Under the pieces are notes generated by a model that had not been told where the DNA came from, did not search any database, and saw nothing but the letters and a program-made list of their open reading frames with translations. From contig JAHDCH010000165.1 in the NCBI GenBank assembly GCA_020629995.1, forward strand, positions 1 through 6,195: 6,195 nt of DNA, written 5' to 3'. Both the position numbers and the translations under genes were made by a program. How positions within the stretch are numbered: position 1 is the first letter of the stretch; each line of letters starts with the position of its first letter. Below, piece by piece: positions 5,742 through 6,195 of this stretch. The stretch is from Pseudaestuariivita sp. Lineage in GTDB: Bacteria; Pseudomonadota; Alphaproteobacteria; Rhodobacterales; Rhodobacteraceae.

Positions 5742-6195
5742 CCTGCGCCGCGGCCTGAAGGGCCGTCACGGCGATCATGTTGACGATGTCTTCGGCGACG
5801 CATCCACGGCTGAGATCGTTGGCAGGCCGGGACAGGCCCTGCAACACAGGGCCGATGGCTTCGCATCCACCGATCCGCTGGGCGATCTTGTAGCCGATGT
5901 TGCCGGCATCCAGATCAGGGAAGACAAACACGTTTGCCTGCCCTGCGACGTCCGAACCGGGCGCCTTGGACGCGGCGACCGAAGGCGTGAACGCGGCATC
6001 GAATTGCAATTCGCCATCCGCGGCAAGATCGGGGCGGGCGGCTTGAAGGGTGGCAAGCGCGGTGCTGACCTTGCCGACGCGGGCGTGTCGCGCGCTGCCT
6101 TTGGTCGAGAATGACAGCATGGCGATGCGCGCGGCCTCGCCCGTCAGGGCGGTCCAGGATCCGGCGGCCTGCGCGGCGATGGCGGCCAGCTCGTC
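5734..6195 (-). CDS. pta: Phosphate acetyltransferase, C-terminal half (partial)
   Basis: The frame is open from the right window edge to a TGA at 5734-5736, giving 153 visible C-terminal residues of a protein normally about 320-340 residues long in its short form; the N-terminal half is outside. Pta interconverts acetyl phosphate plus CoA with acetyl-CoA plus phosphate in the cytoplasm. Diagnostic family motifs are visible: MLSFSTKGSA (visible residues 26-35), FPDLDAGNIGYK (92-103) and GPVLQGLSRPANDLSRGC (115-132) followed by DIV. In sulfonate degraders this enzyme sits next to xsc and converts the acetyl phosphate released by sulfoacetaldehyde acetyltransferase, which fits the exporter and sulfite dehydrogenase downstream. 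Its stop overlaps the tauE start by 8 nt, so the two are co-transcribed. A fermentative pta next to ackA is the alternative, but the neighbours argue for the sulfonate role. An internal ATG at 6118-6120 is not the start, because the upstream codons continue the family sequence. Confidence 0.92.
   Translation of the reverse strand, partial: DELAAIAAQAAGSWTALTGEAARIAMLSFSTKGSARHARVGKVSTALATLQAARPDLAADGELQFDAAFTPSVAASKAPGSDVAGQANVFVFPDLDAGNIGYKIAQRIGGCEAIGPVLQGLSRPANDLSRGCVAEDIVNMIAVTALQAAAQDG

Noticed and set aside
5218..6114. Plus-strand ORF of 298 codons opposite tauE and pta
   Set aside because: It is antisense to pta and tauE, whose motifs are unambiguous, and its product shows no recognisable domain.
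1..6195. CRISPR array, insertion sequence, tRNA or rRNA
   Set aside because: I saw no regularly spaced repeats, transposase motifs, terminal inverted repeats or cloverleaf-like segments; nearly all bases are accounted for by coding sequence.

Overview
This is a GC-rich window with tightly packed genes. On gene content and style it most resembles an alphaproteobacterium of the Rhodobacterales (Roseobacter group); this is an inference from the gene set and protein sequences, not from a marker gene. It holds the sulfite-handling end of a C2-sulfonate (taurine, isethionate or sulfoacetaldehyde) degradation locus. Every gene except the first fragment lies on the minus strand.

Layout from the right edge, in the direction of transcription: the C-terminal half of a phosphate acetyltransferase (pta, 5734-6195, cut by the window edge); a TauE/SafE-type anion exporter whose start overlaps the pta stop by 8 nt (4983-5741); a 64-nt gap with a GTGTATC direct repeat and a good ribosome binding site; a 940-residue molybdopterin oxidoreductase without a Tat signal, called SoeA (2096-4918); two tandem AT-rich palindromes immediately after its stop (2046-2095); a 46-codon single-TM small protein gene (1879-2019); a four-cluster ferredoxin subunit, SoeB (1136-1882); and an eight-TM anchor, SoeC (246-1136). 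The last three genes are joined by 4-nt and 1-nt stop/start overlaps. At the left edge the 3' end of an unidentified plus-strand gene (1-249) converges on soeC, and the two stop codons overlap.

How the genes work together (known pathway, inferred here): sulfoacetaldehyde acetyltransferase (Xsc), expected beyond the right edge, would release acetyl phosphate and sulfite. Pta turns acetyl phosphate into acetyl-CoA for carbon metabolism. The toxic sulfite is either exported by the TauE-like permease or oxidised to sulfate by the cytoplasmic, membrane-anchored SoeABC, which passes electrons to the quinone pool. The locus therefore encodes both known outlets for sulfite.

The most interesting points are the small membrane protein gene between soeA and soeB, which is easily missed by length cutoffs but has an ideal ribosome binding site and a coupled junction, and the tandem palindromes that separate soeA from the rest of its operon.
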